In this document: one piece after another, positions 27,283-38,529 of the stretch
How positions within the stretch are numbered: the first letter of the stretch is position 1
Layout of the letters: the number at the start of each line of letters is the position of its first letter
Origin: Anagrus nilaparvatae
Taxonomy: Eukaryota; Arthropoda; Insecta; Hymenoptera; Mymaridae
Reading direction: 5' to 3'
NCBI GenBank assembly: GCA_022575985.1
Contig: JAKSXM010000272.1
Coordinates: 7,626,001 to 7,690,000, forward strand
Length of the DNA: 64,000 nucleotides
Notes under the pieces: generated by a model
The model's database searches: none
Told to the model about the DNA's origin: nothing
What the model saw: only the letters and a program-made list of their open reading frames with translations
Translations under genes and position numbers: made by a program

Positions 27283-28855
27283 TCAAACAAATTAAGAATC
27301 TCGGATATATCTCATCAACAAAATAGACTTAACCTCATTATTATCAGCTGGAATATAAACTAAACTTATGGATCAACCGCACCATGCCATACTGTTTGTC
27401 CCCATGTTTCGCTGAAGAAGAGATAACTGGAATGCGCAAAAGAATAGCTACGACTGTATCAGAAATCCAAAAATCACTTAAAATAGTAAATCAGTACCTT
27501 CCACAAAAATCAAAAAGAAAAGCTCCTTTGTATTTCATCCGATAGATATCCAGAATTCTATTTGGAACCCTTGACCAAGAACAAGGACAGAAATTAAACG
27601 ACATGGCGATAAAAGCATATAAAAAATCTATCGACATCGCAAGACTTCACCTTAACCAAACAGAAATCATTTCATCTAAACTATCAGACCTAGAAGTTCA
27701 CATAACAAATTTGAGAAACATTTAGACTCTATTAAACATATACAATCAAAAATAAAACATGATATCGCGGTCATGAACACTTTTTCAAAACAAAATTATC
27801 AAAGATGCCATAATCGATTTTGAATTCGAAGCACAAACTCTAACCGAAGCCATAAGTAGCGCTGAATCTGGATCAATCCACCCTCAATTCATGAGTCCCG
27901 AACAACTAGAACACTTAATGCAACTAGTCAACGATTCATCTATTAACGCAGAAGTCCCTTTAGAAAATAAAATTTATTCTTTAGCAGACATTATCCATAT
28001 GTCAAAACTAGCTGTTATATATATTTACGGGAAATTAATTTATTCTTTCCAATTCCCTTATTAAACTATGTAAAATTCGATTTCTATAGATTACACCCTT
28101 TTCCAATAAGACAAAATCTATTGGACCAAACTATTTGCGCATATATACTCCCTAGCTTCGAATATGTAGCCTTAGAAACAAACAAACAATCCTATATACC
28201 CATATCTTATGAAAACTTACAAAACTGTAAGAAAATAAAAAATAATTACATATGCAAGAACTTTGCACCCACTCAAACCGTAGATAATAATAGCGAGTGC
28301 GAAATTAAAATTTTAACTGGATTAGACATAGATTTAAACGATTGTAATATTAAAATTCGCAAACTTTCAAAAAGTATTTGGATTCGTTTGTCCCAAAAAA
28401 ATTCTTGGGGTTTCTCTGTTACAGAAAATGACAACTTTTTCAATACTTGTGAACGCATGTCTTCTATTTCAATCCCCCTACCGAAACTCAGAATAATAAA
28501 TTTCAAAAGCGGCTGCTTAGCCAAATCACAAGACACAACTTACTTACATCACAAGAATTCAACGAAAAAACATTTTAAAAAAACATTTGAAACATTTAAC
28601 CTGAATTTAACTTCCTTTCTAAACAAAACGGACATAAAATACCTACAAAACATTTACAAAATTATAAACGATACAACGTACGAACCACATCTTAAATCCT
28701 CTTCTCTACAATCAGGTTCCGATTTAAAGGACATCATAGAAAAAGCAAAAAAATTAACTGAATACGAAGAACTCGAGGCAAAATTCGATTATAATTCTAA
28801 TAACACATTATTTATATTTATAAGAGGTGAATTTCCTTTTAAAAGAGGCGGTTAA
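27283..28855 (+). pseudogene. env: Errantivirus/baculovirus-F-like env, decayed copy 1
   Basis: This is an old copy of a retroviral-type envelope fusion glycoprotein gene, the class II LTR-element env carried by Ty3/gypsy errantiviruses and related to insect-virus F-like proteins. About 0.84 kb of the 5-prime part is fragmented by frameshifts. The last 244 codons (28121-28855) are open, with N-x-S/T sites and paired cysteines. A basic SKRK-type stretch near 27510 marks the likely surface/transmembrane-subunit cleavage region, followed by an FGTLDQEQG segment typical of these proteins. The membrane anchor is lost: the frame ends in unrelated sequence after residue ~230. No LTR directly flanks it and no pol is present. 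It sits inside the helical-protein gene of cassette copy 1. Confidence 0.75.
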
Positions 28856-29079
28856 AACTTTTAAAAAATGATTATGATGCATAATTTAAATTTAAAAGAT
28901 AGTATTTTGGATTTTCGCCTAAATTTTTGCTATTTTCGGTGCAGTTTTGATAAATTGGTTTTAGAAATTGTTTAATATTGTTGAAATTAATGATGGGATA
29001 ACAGCTTCTCAAACTTTAAAAATTTGCATATTTTCATGTATATTTAAATTTTTATACAATATTTTGCTTTTTGGTCCAA

Positions 29080-29191
29080 AATAAAAAAAATAAAAAAATT
29101 AGCAGATCCGCCAAAAAAATACAGGAGTGTTTAATCTGCATACCGCAGATTTTAGCAGCTCGCAGTTATTTTCATGAAATTGTAAAATTTT
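29080..29191 (+). pseudogene. C-terminal remnant of the small helical-protein gene (copy 1)
   Basis: The frame reads KKIQECLICIPQILAARSYF and ends HEIVKF-stop. It parallels the C-terminus of the intact 62724-63089 protein (VKEFLKYIPKVLAVTTYFEE) and is closer still to the copy at 40236-40360. With 27166-27255 it forms the two ends of one gene split by the env insertion. No TFIIS-N gene follows it here. Confidence 0.65.
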
Positions 29192-29308
29192 AAATACAAT
29201 TTTATTTAAAACATGGCTCATGTCTAAAAAATAAAAACCACATAAGAGAATAATCTAACAGATCCAGTGATTTCAGCTAATATATTATTTATTTTCTCTT
29301 GTGTTTAG

Positions 29309-29694
29309 AAGGAGTCAGTTTTCTTCCTCGCTATTTTGAGGGGCGATTGAAGCAGGAGTATACTTATCCGTGTGTAATTACTGATTTTCATCAGATTCTT
29401 ACAACGGCGTATGATAGGCAACAGCCTAATCTTGTTTGTACCGAGGGGAAGTGCGAGCATTTACCATCTTTCCCTACTCCTGAGGCTTTAGCAGCCCATA
29501 TTAGTCGACATACGTCTCTTGATCCGATTTCGATCAACGAGGGTTTGTCTTCTATAATTTCTTCTCCAGTGACAGATGTTGAGGAGTCTGTTGGTCCAAT
29601 TTCAATCAACGAGGATTTGCCTTCCAGAATTTCTTCTCCAGCTTCAGATGTTGAGGAGTCTGTTGATCCAATTATACCGTTAGGTACAAATTGA
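29309..29694 (+). CDS. Unknown C2H2-type single-finger exon with internal repeat
   Basis: An open exon-like frame preceded by a plausible acceptor (tcttgtgtttag). It encodes about 128 residues. Around residues 48-72 lies a C-x4-C...H-x3-H arrangement (CTEGKCEHL...HISRH), which could bind zinc as a degenerate C2H2 finger. Next come two tandem copies of a 25-residue unit, SINEGLSSIISSPVTDVEES and SINEDLPSRISSPASDVEES (29531-29670). The Ser/Glu-rich repeats suggest a disordered region. No family is recognised and no initiator ATG was found, so it may be an internal or last exon, or a remnant. Its position just after a cassette remnant mirrors the zinc-finger frame at 44.3-45.7 kb. Confidence 0.4.
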
Positions 29695-29719
29695 TTGAAT
29701 ATAAATACCAAGAATTACG

Positions 29720-30254
29720 TCTAGACAGATTTATTAGAAATAAAATAATATGATATTATAATTAAAAATGCTTCATCAGCACCATCATTCCGAGAAACCG
29801 CACGTGCAAGAAAGTGCATAATAAGACCTCACACGAAGTACTCGAGGTGGGAATAAAGCCACCCCCATCATACGCCTTGACAGACTGATTACCAATGATT
29901 GGAAACATTGTTACTAAGGACACTAAATTTTCGCGTTAAGCTAATTACGCGCGGATCTCCCATCCTCTATTCCCTCAAGCGTAAGCTTTTAAAAGCTCTC
30001 GCACAAGCTCCTGACCGGCAGACAACTTGGGACCATGTAGTCCCTTAGACAGAACGAACTGAAATATAGAACTGACTGAACTAACTAACTTGTACTCAGG
30101 GTTTCTCTCTACCGCTAATTAAGAGATCTAAGCACGGCCAGCCATTTTATAAGTCAATAAACCAGCATTTTAATAACAAAAGGACTTAGTTATTTGAACT
30201 CCTGTCACCAGTAAATGAGTTTAGCCAACAGGCTAAACCCGAATAAGAATATCC
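29720..30254. other. LTR-like non-coding block
   Basis: Less AT-rich than its flanks, with a hairpin (AGGTGGGAATAAAGCCACCC). It lies downstream, in minus orientation, of the gag-like fragment. It looks like LTR or retroelement leader sequence, but no partner copy exists in the window. Confidence 0.25.
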
Positions 30255-30600
30255 TCATTTATCTGTGTTTATTCAACACCAAACACAATTTCAACCAACG
30301 CACTGATGGTTCGTTATTTGTTTTGTTTTCGATTTTCATGATTTCTGATGATGAGCTGCTATTTTCGTTTGGTACGTCTGTGAGGTAAATTTCTTCGATT
30401 TCTTGTTTTACTTCTATATTTTTTTTTTGCTGTTAATTCAAATTCTTCGGTGCTTTTGTTAGTCTTATCTTCCGGATTATAGTTAGTTGGAGAATTATTT
30501 ACTTTGGGTTTTCCAACTCTACTTTTCCCAATTGGGTTATTGAATGAACCTGGTTTATTGTTGTAGTTTATAGCGCTGATTGTAGGACGCTTTATTTACA
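30255..30600 (-). pseudogene. gag: Gag-like C-terminal fragment of an LTR retroelement
   Basis: Minus-strand translation gives a basic Asn/Lys-rich segment (PTISAINYNNKPGSFNNPIG, then KSRVGKPKVN), then changes frame at a run of about nine A near 30422-30432. It continues as an acidic tail (EEIYLTDVPNENSSSS) to a stop near 30257. Asn/Arg/Lys-rich then acidic composition is usual for the end of gypsy-type Gag. The A-run slip could be a decay indel or a former programmed shift. No protease or RT follows. Confidence 0.4.
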
Positions 30601-30829
30601 TGATTTTCAATTTTTGTTTACACTTGTTTCACAGAAGTTTGTTAGCTACTGACGTGAAAAGGAATTTTTAGATTAATTATTTGCTTTAAAAGGTAAGGTG
30701 GGAAGAAAAAATTGTGTCTATTATGTTTAAATTTTTGAGTATAGTTATATAATATACGATTTTTTTGTTACGTTAGGAAAATAAGATATTTGCCATAATA
30801 GAATAACTTCCTTAAAAATTTTATATGAT
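30601..30829. other. AT-rich non-coding stretch
   Basis: No supported feature; it grades into the tandem array on the right. Confidence 0.5.
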
Positions 30830-31690
30830 TTTTGTGTAATTTGGCTTATTTATTGGAAATATTTTAAAAATTCTTCAATTTTTGTAATTATTATTGTATA
30901 AAGGGGTTTCAAATTTATAAATTTTATATGATTTTTATTTAATTTTATTTATAGAGAAAAATTCGTTCACTTTTTGTACTTTTGATCTGTCAAAGGGTTT
31001 AAAATTGGTACTTTTGTATGATTTTATTTTATATGGTTTATGAAATAGTAATTTCTTCATTTAGTTTTTATAACTATTAAGGGTTAAAATGTTTTCAGAT
31101 TTATAACTTTTTATAAAGTTTTTATGTAATTTAATTTGTAAAGTACTGTTTTTGTTGAAAATATTTGAAAAGAATCCTTCAGTTTTTCCAATTATTATGG
31201 GATAAATGGTTTAAAATTGCTGGATTTTATGAGATTTTTATATATTTTGGTTTATAAACGCGGTAGTTTTTCAAAAATATTTGGTGAATCGTTCAATTTT
31301 TATAAGGTTTTTGTATTTTGGTTTATAGAAATGTTAGTTTTTCAAAAATCTTAGCTAAGTCTTTCAATTTTTATAGATATTATAGTTTAAATCGTTTAAA
31401 ATTAATAAGTTTTATAAGATTTTTATGTATTTTGTTCATAAAAATGGTAAGTTTTCAAAAATATTGGGTAAATCATTCAATTTTTTATAGATATTATAGT
31501 TTAAATAGTTTAAAATTAGTAAATTTTATAAGATTTTTATGTATTTTGTTCATAAAAATGGTAAGTTTTCAAAAATATTGGGTAAATCATTCAATTTTTT
31601 TATAGATATTATAGTTTAAATAGTTTAAAATTAGTAAATTTTATAAGATTTTTATGTATTTTGTTCATAAAAATGGTAAGTAAAAAATCT
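30830..31690. repeat. Degenerate ~114-bp tandem repeat array
   Basis: The unit carries the words AAAATGGTAAGTTTTCAAAA, TTGGGTAAATCATTCAATTT and AGATTTTTATGTATTTTG. Equivalent ATG positions fall at 31333, 31446, 31560 and 31675, giving a period of 113-115 bp. The last two or three units are nearly identical; copies farther left are progressively diverged. A 95-codon frame through the array is a by-product of the repeat and shows no protein signature. Confidence 0.85.
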
Positions 31691-32233
31691 ACATGATGGA
31701 ATTGTATTGCAGAATTTCCTTTTTATATTTTTCTTTTATCTATTGCTATTGACATTTTCTACAATATTGTTTGTTTCTGTCTGCCCTACTACCATTAGTT
31801 TATATTTTACGTTTATATTTTTTTTGAATTTAGACTTTTGGATTTTAAGCTTTTTAATATGATACCTGGTTTATGGTATCTGATATGCCGTAGTAATTTT
31901 ATTTTTATTTGTTTCCGGTTTAGCTCAAATAAGGTAAATCGGTTAAATTTAGTAAGTAAAATTTATAAACCAAGGGGGGGTAACAAGGAGTTATATTAAT
32001 TTTTATTATTTTGTCCGAAAAGAAAATTTTTTTTTTTTTATTTAGTTTATTCCTTCAATTTATGTAATTTTGTACGCTTTTTCGTTATTTTAATAATTCT
32101 AAGCTGTTTACAAGTTGTATTTGTCTGCGCTATTGAAGTTTTAGATTATGGTAAGTTCGTTTTATTACTGCGTTTCTGAGTTTTGAGCTGAATATTAGTT
32201 GTAAATATTCTAACATTTTTATAGGCAGTGGCG
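31691..32233. other. Non-coding stretch left of the F-box frame
   Basis: T-rich sequence with a plausible splice acceptor (acatttttatag) at 32213-32224. Nothing else supported. Confidence 0.45.
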
Positions 32234-33253
32234 ATGTTAAATCATTTTGCATTGATTGACAATGATGTTTTTGAGGATATTTTTCTCTTCTTGGACTTTG
32301 ATGGTCAATGGAATCTGAGCTTAGTGGATTCTTTTTTGCATCGACGCTGTATGGTAGTGTGGGGGAGGGTTCAGAGTCTTGAGCTGAATTATACGGAGAA
32401 GATAAAATCGGCTGCTAGGATGATAAGTTATATTATAAATCTCAAGAATCGTCCTCATAATTTTACTTACGAGATTTTTAAATTTATGCCGAATTTGACG
32501 TCGTTGGATATAAATCAAGAATCTATTCTCTCTAGATTGGTTGGTCGTGATCAGGAGGATGCTTCTGAATTACTTTTAAGGATATTAGTAACTTGCTCTA
32601 GGATTAATCGGTTGTCATGTTTTGGAATAACCATCACTGAGGATATAGCGAAACGATTATTGATAAAAAAAAGGTTACAAAAGTTTTATTTTAATGCTGT
32701 CGCGGACGGTGCTGTGTGCTTAGTGAGTAGGTTATTGCAGTGTTGTGCGTGTTTAGTTGATGTGTCGATACCCCAGCTTTTTATGGTGGGTAATAGTTGT
32801 GCTCCAAGTTCGGTGCGGGGGTGGGATTTTCTTAGGGTAAGTAGTAGTCTTACGCACTTAGCTGTTGGTGGATATGTGCGGGTAGATTTGAATATTGAAT
32901 ACGCGATTAACGGGCTATATTAATAGGCCAAGGGATGGTTCGGTACTGGAATTGGTGGGACGTCAGTTGGATAATTTACTAAATTTTAAGCAATTGGTTT
33001 GCCCTTTTCTAATATGGATGATTCGTCCTTTTTACTGATAGTGGACAACTTAAAACATCTGGAGGATTTAGATATCACGGGATGCTTTAGTCTGTCCAGT
33101 GTTGGTTATCGAAAACTTAAGTTTATAGAAAATTTGAAATACTTATCGGTCGGGTTTTTGCCAATTACTTTTGGAAAAATTGCAGGAGGAGTAGAATTTA
33201 AATTTAATTTAACTAATTCATTTTTGATACGTAACACCTTATACTCCTTATAA
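32234..33253 (+). pseudogene. F-box/leucine-rich-repeat protein, frameshifted
   Basis: The frame from the ATG at 32234 starts with an F-box-like segment (DNDVFEDIFLFLDFDGQWNL, then LVDSFLHRRC). F-boxes bind SKP1 to recruit substrates to SCF ubiquitin ligases. LRR-like blocks follow: MPNLTSLDI, INRLSCFGITIT, LQKFYFNAVA, LTHLAVGG. At about 32900 the reading must move one frame for LELVGRQLDNLLNFKQL, and at about 33005 it returns to the first frame for LKHLEDLDITGCFSLSSVGY and NLKYLSVG. Two compensating shifts and an early end mark it as decayed. Its codons are richer in G/C than the flanks. Insects carry many such genes, and host or mobile-element origin cannot be decided. Confidence 0.55.
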
Positions 33254-33717
33254 ATTACCCAAATTCCCCAAGAAAAAGCAGAGAAATGTGGTAAAAAGAA
33301 GGATGTAAGTAATTTAAATTTTTTTTATATACTTTTCTTTATATATTTTTGCGCTTATGAAAATTTGAGAAATAAGGATTTTTTTTTGTGCCCAACCTAA
33401 GTCTTAACCAATTGTAAATAAATTCTTGTAAATATGTTTATAATTGTAAATAAATTAGTTTAAGTAGATAAATTAGTAATAAAGTGAGTAAGCTTGGGTT
33501 ATGGCAAATTATTGTTAAGTATGAAGTATGATACCAAAAGTTTGAGGGCTTTTGTCCCAAACGCCCCCCTTAAGGGGAGGGTTATTATAGCGTTGCTATA
33601 AATTACAAAAAAGAACGATTTTCATAAGTGCGCGAAATATTATTATGCGCGATCATCAATTTTAAAAATATCGATTTTCAACAGGTAGTAACGACACACA
33701 CGCACGACACACATATA
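33254..33717. other. Non-coding stretch
   Basis: Contains a short perfect palindrome CCCCTTAAGGGG near 33566. No gene or RNA supported. Confidence 0.5.
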
Positions 33718-34009
33718 CACGGAGAAAAAAAAGCGCTGCCTGGAAGATCGGTACTGCGCCCTTGCTTCCATAAAAACTCAGCGCTCTCTGACAGCGCGGC
33801 CCGATAGGGCAGTAGGATCGGAAATTAACAAGCACACGGCGAGGAGGGGAAATATCTACGTGGTGCCTCTACCAGAGCCTGACCAGCGCTCTCGGAGAGC
33901 GCGGGTCGATCTTGCAGGCAGCTCGCGAATGCAAACTTTCAGCTTGTTCTGCAACCGCGCTTGCTAACGTATCAGCTGCGCTGTCAGGCGGCGCTCTTTT
34001 TTCTCCGTG
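33718..34009. mobile_element. GC-rich mariner-type MITE
   Basis: Terminal inverted repeats read CACGGAGAAAAAAAAGCGCTGCC and, on the right, the complement of GGCGGCGCTCTTTTTTCTCCGTG. TA flanks both ends (33716-33717 and 34010-34011). The interior is unusually GC-rich for this window and holds internal hairpins around repeated CAGCGCTCT...AGAGCGCG words. Reading frames across it are by-products of the hairpins. End style (TA plus CAC...GTG) resembles the element at 1028-1382, but the bodies are unrelated. Confidence 0.8.
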
Positions 34010-34011
34010 TA

Positions 34012-34915
34012 GACTGACAAACCGCGAGAGCAACGAAAGCGAAGAAGGGAGAGAGAAGGAGCACGAGAGGAACGTGCAGCAGCGTTGCTTTGACTTTTGA
34101 TCGATAAAGAGCACATTTTTGTAAAGTTAGATTTTGAAAATTAAAAGTAATTGAATTGAATTTATAAAATATTTGAAAGAAGTGTTTTAGTTGTAATGAT
34201 TGATTGATTAAAGAATAATTGAATATTTATAATAAATAAAATTGTCGCGACAAGAATCAGTGATTATCACATCGATTATTATCGAAAATTCAAGATTCTC
34301 ATTGCGGCCATAATTATTATTTATTGGAGACAACGAATTTATATACTTATATACAAGGAAGGATTTTTAATATAATATTGAGATCAAGATTGTCATTAAT
34401 AAAATATAAAAGTTTTGGATCGAGGAAATAGTCAGCGGAAATAAAAAGGTATAAAAGATGAAAATTAATAATGTGTGTGTCGTGAAAAATAGCTGTAGAA
34501 AAAGTGACATTATTTATGAAAAGATTAAGTTGATAATTTAGCGGTTAATAATTATAGACAGTGAAGTTTTATAGTGATGATTAAAATTGTATAATATTAA
34601 AATTAATAGTTCTGAATAAATTAAACTTTATATAATTATATTTTTATAGATAAATAAAGTGAGTTTTTATTATTTCAGGTCAAAACCCTTTCACCTCCCC
34701 TCGTTCAGCATTTTAGTTAAATTCCCGCGACCCTGAGAAATAAAGTCAACCTCGTGCTTCCGTTTTAATATACATATATACTAACGCGCGCTTGTGTTTT
34801 TCGACTACTTTTTACATAGTAACAGATATTAATTTTTATTTGATTTTTCAATTAATAATTGTGGTTAATCCGAGAGGGCGGAAATAGCCACATTATAAAT
34901 ACATTTAACGAGAAA
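34012..34915. other. AT-rich non-coding stretch
   Basis: Nothing supported. The short segment 34680-34770 is less AT-rich and could be leader sequence of the decayed retroelement to its right, but no LTR or primer site was identified. Confidence 0.4.
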
Positions 34916-35257
34916 ATGAATATCTTATTAAAAAGTAAAAGTGATGATTATTCTAACGAGAATATACTTGATTGTGATAATTGTAAACTACTTGAAACCC
35001 AGATAGATACATTAAATGCAATCTTACTCAGGAAACAAGAAAATTTTAACTCAGTAAAAGAAACTTATGAAGCCAAAATTAAATTATTAAAAGAGCAATT
35101 CGAAGAGAAAGAGAATTTTTATATAAAAACTATCGCAGACAAAAAAAATGCAATACAAGTGTTACAATTGACAATTGGATCTAATATACAAAAAAACAAT
35201 GGTATAAAACATTTTCTTTTCTTTTTTAAATATTTATATAGGATTATTTTTATCTGA
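34916..35257 (+). CDS. Uncharacterised coiled-coil frame
   Basis: From the ATG at 34916 the frame encodes about 113 residues, opening MNILLKSKSDDYSNENI with a C-x2-C pair (CDNCKLLE) soon after. It then runs through a long Lys/Glu heptad-like stretch (LRKQENFNSVKETYEAKIKL and onward to about residue 90). The last ~18 residues are hydrophobic low-complexity sequence and may be intron read-through: a donor-like AATG/GTATAA occurs near 35200. Coiled coils of this sort appear in retroelement Gag and in many cellular proteins. No family is recognised. It lies just upstream of env copy 2 and could be a remnant of that element. Confidence 0.3.
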   Translation: MNILLKSKSDDYSNENILDCDNCKLLETQIDTLNAILLRKQENFNSVKETYEAKIKLLKEQFEEKENFYIKTIADKKNAIQVLQLTIGSNIQKNNGIKHFLFFFKYLYRIIFI

Positions 35258-35369
35258 AAGGTACACCGATTGCCCCTTTTTTGTAACTAATTTATAAAAC
35301 AAACTAAATTAATATGAAAAAGAAATATTTTCTAAAGGTACCCTCATGTAAAATTTTGACTGTATCTGA

Positions 35370-37131
35370 TGTTTGATCAAATAAATTAAGAACATCAGAT
35401 ATATCTTGGAACCTTATCAACAAAATAGACCTAACATCATTACTATCATCAGGAACAGAACTAAATTTATGGATAAACCGCACAATACCATATTGCCTAC
35501 CACCATGTTTTGCCGAAGAAGAAATAAACGGAATGCATAATCAGACTGGACAGATATCCAGAATTTTATTCGGGACTCTCGACCAAGAACAAGGACAGAA
35601 ATTACACAACATCGCAACAAAAGCATATAATAAATCAATTGACATAGCCAGACTACTTCTAAATCAAACCGAAATAATTTCAGCTAATCTATCAGACCTA
35701 GAATCTCACATAAGTAAATTCGACAAGCAATTAGAATCAATTAAACACATACAGTCACAAATAAAACATGACCTTGCAGTGATGAACACCTTTTCAATTA
35801 TTAAAGATGCTATATTAGATTTTGAATTCGAAGTACAAACATTAACCGAAGCTATACTCAGCGCGCAATCGGGATCAATACATCCACAATTTATGAGCCC
35901 GTAACAGCTAGAATATTCAATGCAATTAGTTAAGGAATCATCCATAAATGCAGAATTCCCACTTGAAAATAAAATATATAACTTAGCAGACATCATTCAA
36001 ATGTCAAAATTAACAGTCATATATATTTACGGACAATTAATCTATTCTCTACAAATCCCCCTACTAAATTATGTAAAATTCAACTTATACAGACTACACC
36101 CTTTCCCAATAAAACAAAACCTAATTGACCAAACTATCTGCACATACATACTACCCAGCTTCGAATATGTAGCCTTAGAAAATAATAAACAATCCTATAT
36201 ATCAATCAATTACGAGAATCTGCAAAATTGCAAAAAAATAAAAAATAACTATATATGTAAAAATTTTTCTCCAACCCAGACCGTAGACACTAATAGTGAA
36301 TGCGAAATCAAAATTCTAACCGGATTAGAAGTAGATTTAAATGATTGTAACATTAAAATATGCAAATTTTCACGCAGTATATGGTTTAGATTATCGAAAA
36401 GTAACAATTGGGCATTCTCCGCCATAGATAATAATAACATTTTTATAACTTGCGACCGTTTGGCACCCATTTCAATGCCACTCCCCAAAAATGGGATAAT
36501 AAAGCTACAAAGCGGTTGCATGGCAAAATCACTCGACACAACACTACGCACGTCACAAGAATTCACTGAAAAAAACAACGTATCATTATTCGAAACATTC
36601 AACCTAAACCTAACCTCTTTCCTTAACAAAACTGATACAAAATACCTACGAAACATTTATAAAATAATAAACGAAACCACATATCACCCTCACCTCAAAT
36701 CCTCTTCTCTACAATCGGGATCAGATCTAAAAGATATCATAGAAAGGGCTAAGAAACTAACGGAATACGAGGAACTTGAAGGAAAATTTGATTCAAATTC
36801 GAGCAGCACACTGCTATTCTTTATCGCCATAATCATGAGTATAATTGTACTTAGTATAGGTTTTTTGGGCGCATATTGTCTCGGGGGTTTTAAAACTAAT
36901 TTTTCTAGACTGATTACAGATAACAACAACATCAGAGAATCAACTACAACTATCAACAGCCCAATTATTACAGAAGAACTCCCCATGGAAACCCAACTTC
37001 CAACTCAAAATATTCAGTTACGCAGAAACCCAATATTCATTATGCCATCAGAACAAATGATTCAATACCATCCAAATTTTTACAGCAGAGTTCCAAGAGC
37101 TATCCAAGAAGCTAATTGGCACATACCTTAA
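35370..37131 (+). pseudogene. env: Errantivirus/baculovirus-F-like env, decayed copy 2
   Basis: A longer relative of the copy at 27283-28855, in the same family of envelope fusion glycoproteins. Open blocks are 35533-35904 and 35920-37131 in one frame, separated by an in-frame TAA at 35902-35904. The 5-prime part before 35533 is out of frame. An FGTLDQEQGQ segment is followed by helical heptads and a Cys-rich ectodomain. A membrane anchor of about 25 hydrophobic residues (around LLFFIAIIMSIIVLSIGFLG, 36810-36880) precedes a cytoplasmic tail of ~85 residues. Relative to copy 1, about 90 bp covering the basic SKRK-type cleavage region are missing. A noncoding tail, polypurine tract and LTR follow in the expected retroelement order. 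It cannot give a complete product as it stands. Confidence 0.8.
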
Positions 37132-37644
37132 AAACATCACAATAAAAATTTTTTTAACATTTTTATAAACCTGTTAACGAAATTTATACAAATTTTTATT
37201 ATATTTTAACTTACATTATATTTCCTTTATATTTTATCTTACATTATATCCTAAGAAACACATATATTATAATATTGTATTCAATTTTAATCATAACCAG
37301 TAAGTTCCCTTATAGAATAATTATTATGTAATAATTTTAATGTAATTAAAAATATTTTTGTTATATCATATAAAATTATTATTTCCATATAAACTAATTT
37401 AAAAATTTTTTTTAAACAATATTGTATTTTCTCAAATTATCTTAAGTAAAAGTTTTAAAACTTTATTATTTTTTATATTAAATGTAATTATCCTAAAAAT
37501 ATTTTTCTTACTCTAACCATTGTAAACATTAATGTATCGACACAGACAGTAGACATTATAAAATACCATAAGAAACCCTATCACATTTGCCACCCTTCTC
37601 ATCCCCATCTCCCCCGCCCACTCCAATCGGGACGATTGGATTCT
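37132..37644. other. 3-prime noncoding region of the env-bearing retroelement
   Basis: AT-rich spacer between the env stop and the polypurine tract. No reading frame of note. Confidence 0.6.
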
Positions 37645-37655
37645 CGAGAGGGAGA
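37645..37655 (+). promoter_or_regulatory. Polypurine tract of the LTR element
   Basis: GAGAGGGAGA sits directly before the TG that opens the LTR, the usual place for the primer of plus-strand DNA synthesis. Confidence 0.75.
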
Positions 37656-38459
37656 TGTTACGTATGATAGGTGATAATTCGAGCCATTACATCCTCATTC
37701 TCTAATATTTATATATTTAATATTTATTTATATATTTAACTTATTCCTGCTTACGTTAGCTCGTAAATCGAGCTAGCGTTCCTGCATTTCCTCAACATTA
37801 CAATAATCAATTTATACCCGACAATTCCATACATTCCTTAATATCATATTTCACCAATTCAGATCCGGTCCCTTATAAATTGACAGAAATATAAAATCGA
37901 AGCATTTTAGGCATCAAAGAGTTGCATAAATCCCCTCATGATTTCCCCCAAAATAACCACCGACGCTTTCGTTAATTGGACATGACGAAACCGACGCTTT
38001 CGCGTATTGGACAATCCCACCAAAATCAATTAATATGGGCAGGATGTAATTAGGCTATATATTACCCCACAATCGCCCAAAAAGTCATTCGATTAGAACG
38101 AACTTCTTATTATAACTATCTTACAGTTTAATTAACCATTCAGAGTTATTGACTTAGACGGTTTTTTATATCAACTTATAATAAAGTCATTAAACTTAAC
38201 CAAAAGTGCTCAGTGTATTTATTTAATAATAGTTTAATAAGTGACTCTTCCTTCTACAATCAAGAACTTAACGCAGTTAAGTTCAGCCAGCTTCAACACC
38301 CGAGGTCTACAACATATTCATCAATATTTATCATCATATATCAACCACTAATTTCATATATAAATATTTAAAATGCCTGGGGCACTCAATATCCCCAGGA
38401 TAAACTTATTTATATTTTATTATTTACGTATCCCGAATTAAACCTCAGGATACGTAACA
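37656..38459 (+). repeat. Complete LTR of an errantivirus-like element
   Basis: 804 bp opening TGTTACGTATGATAG and closing CAGGATACGTAACA, so the ends form a short TGTTACGTA/TACGTAACA inverted repeat with TG...CA termini. It is preceded by a polypurine tract and env. A second, truncated copy lies at 25277-25748. No matching 5-prime LTR was found upstream of 34.9 kb, so the element is truncated. Confidence 0.85.
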
Positions 38460-38529
38460 AAGATTCAACTCAAATAAATTTCTAGCAATTTCCGATCGAT
38501 CCATTAAAATTTATGTATTAACCTGATCA

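Noticed and set aside
31318..31605. 95-codon repetitive frame
   Set aside because: A translation of the 114-bp tandem repeat; the period is near a multiple of three by chance.
33869..34114. Ser/Ala/Arg-rich frames on both strands
   Set aside because: They arise from the GC-rich MITE and its hairpins.
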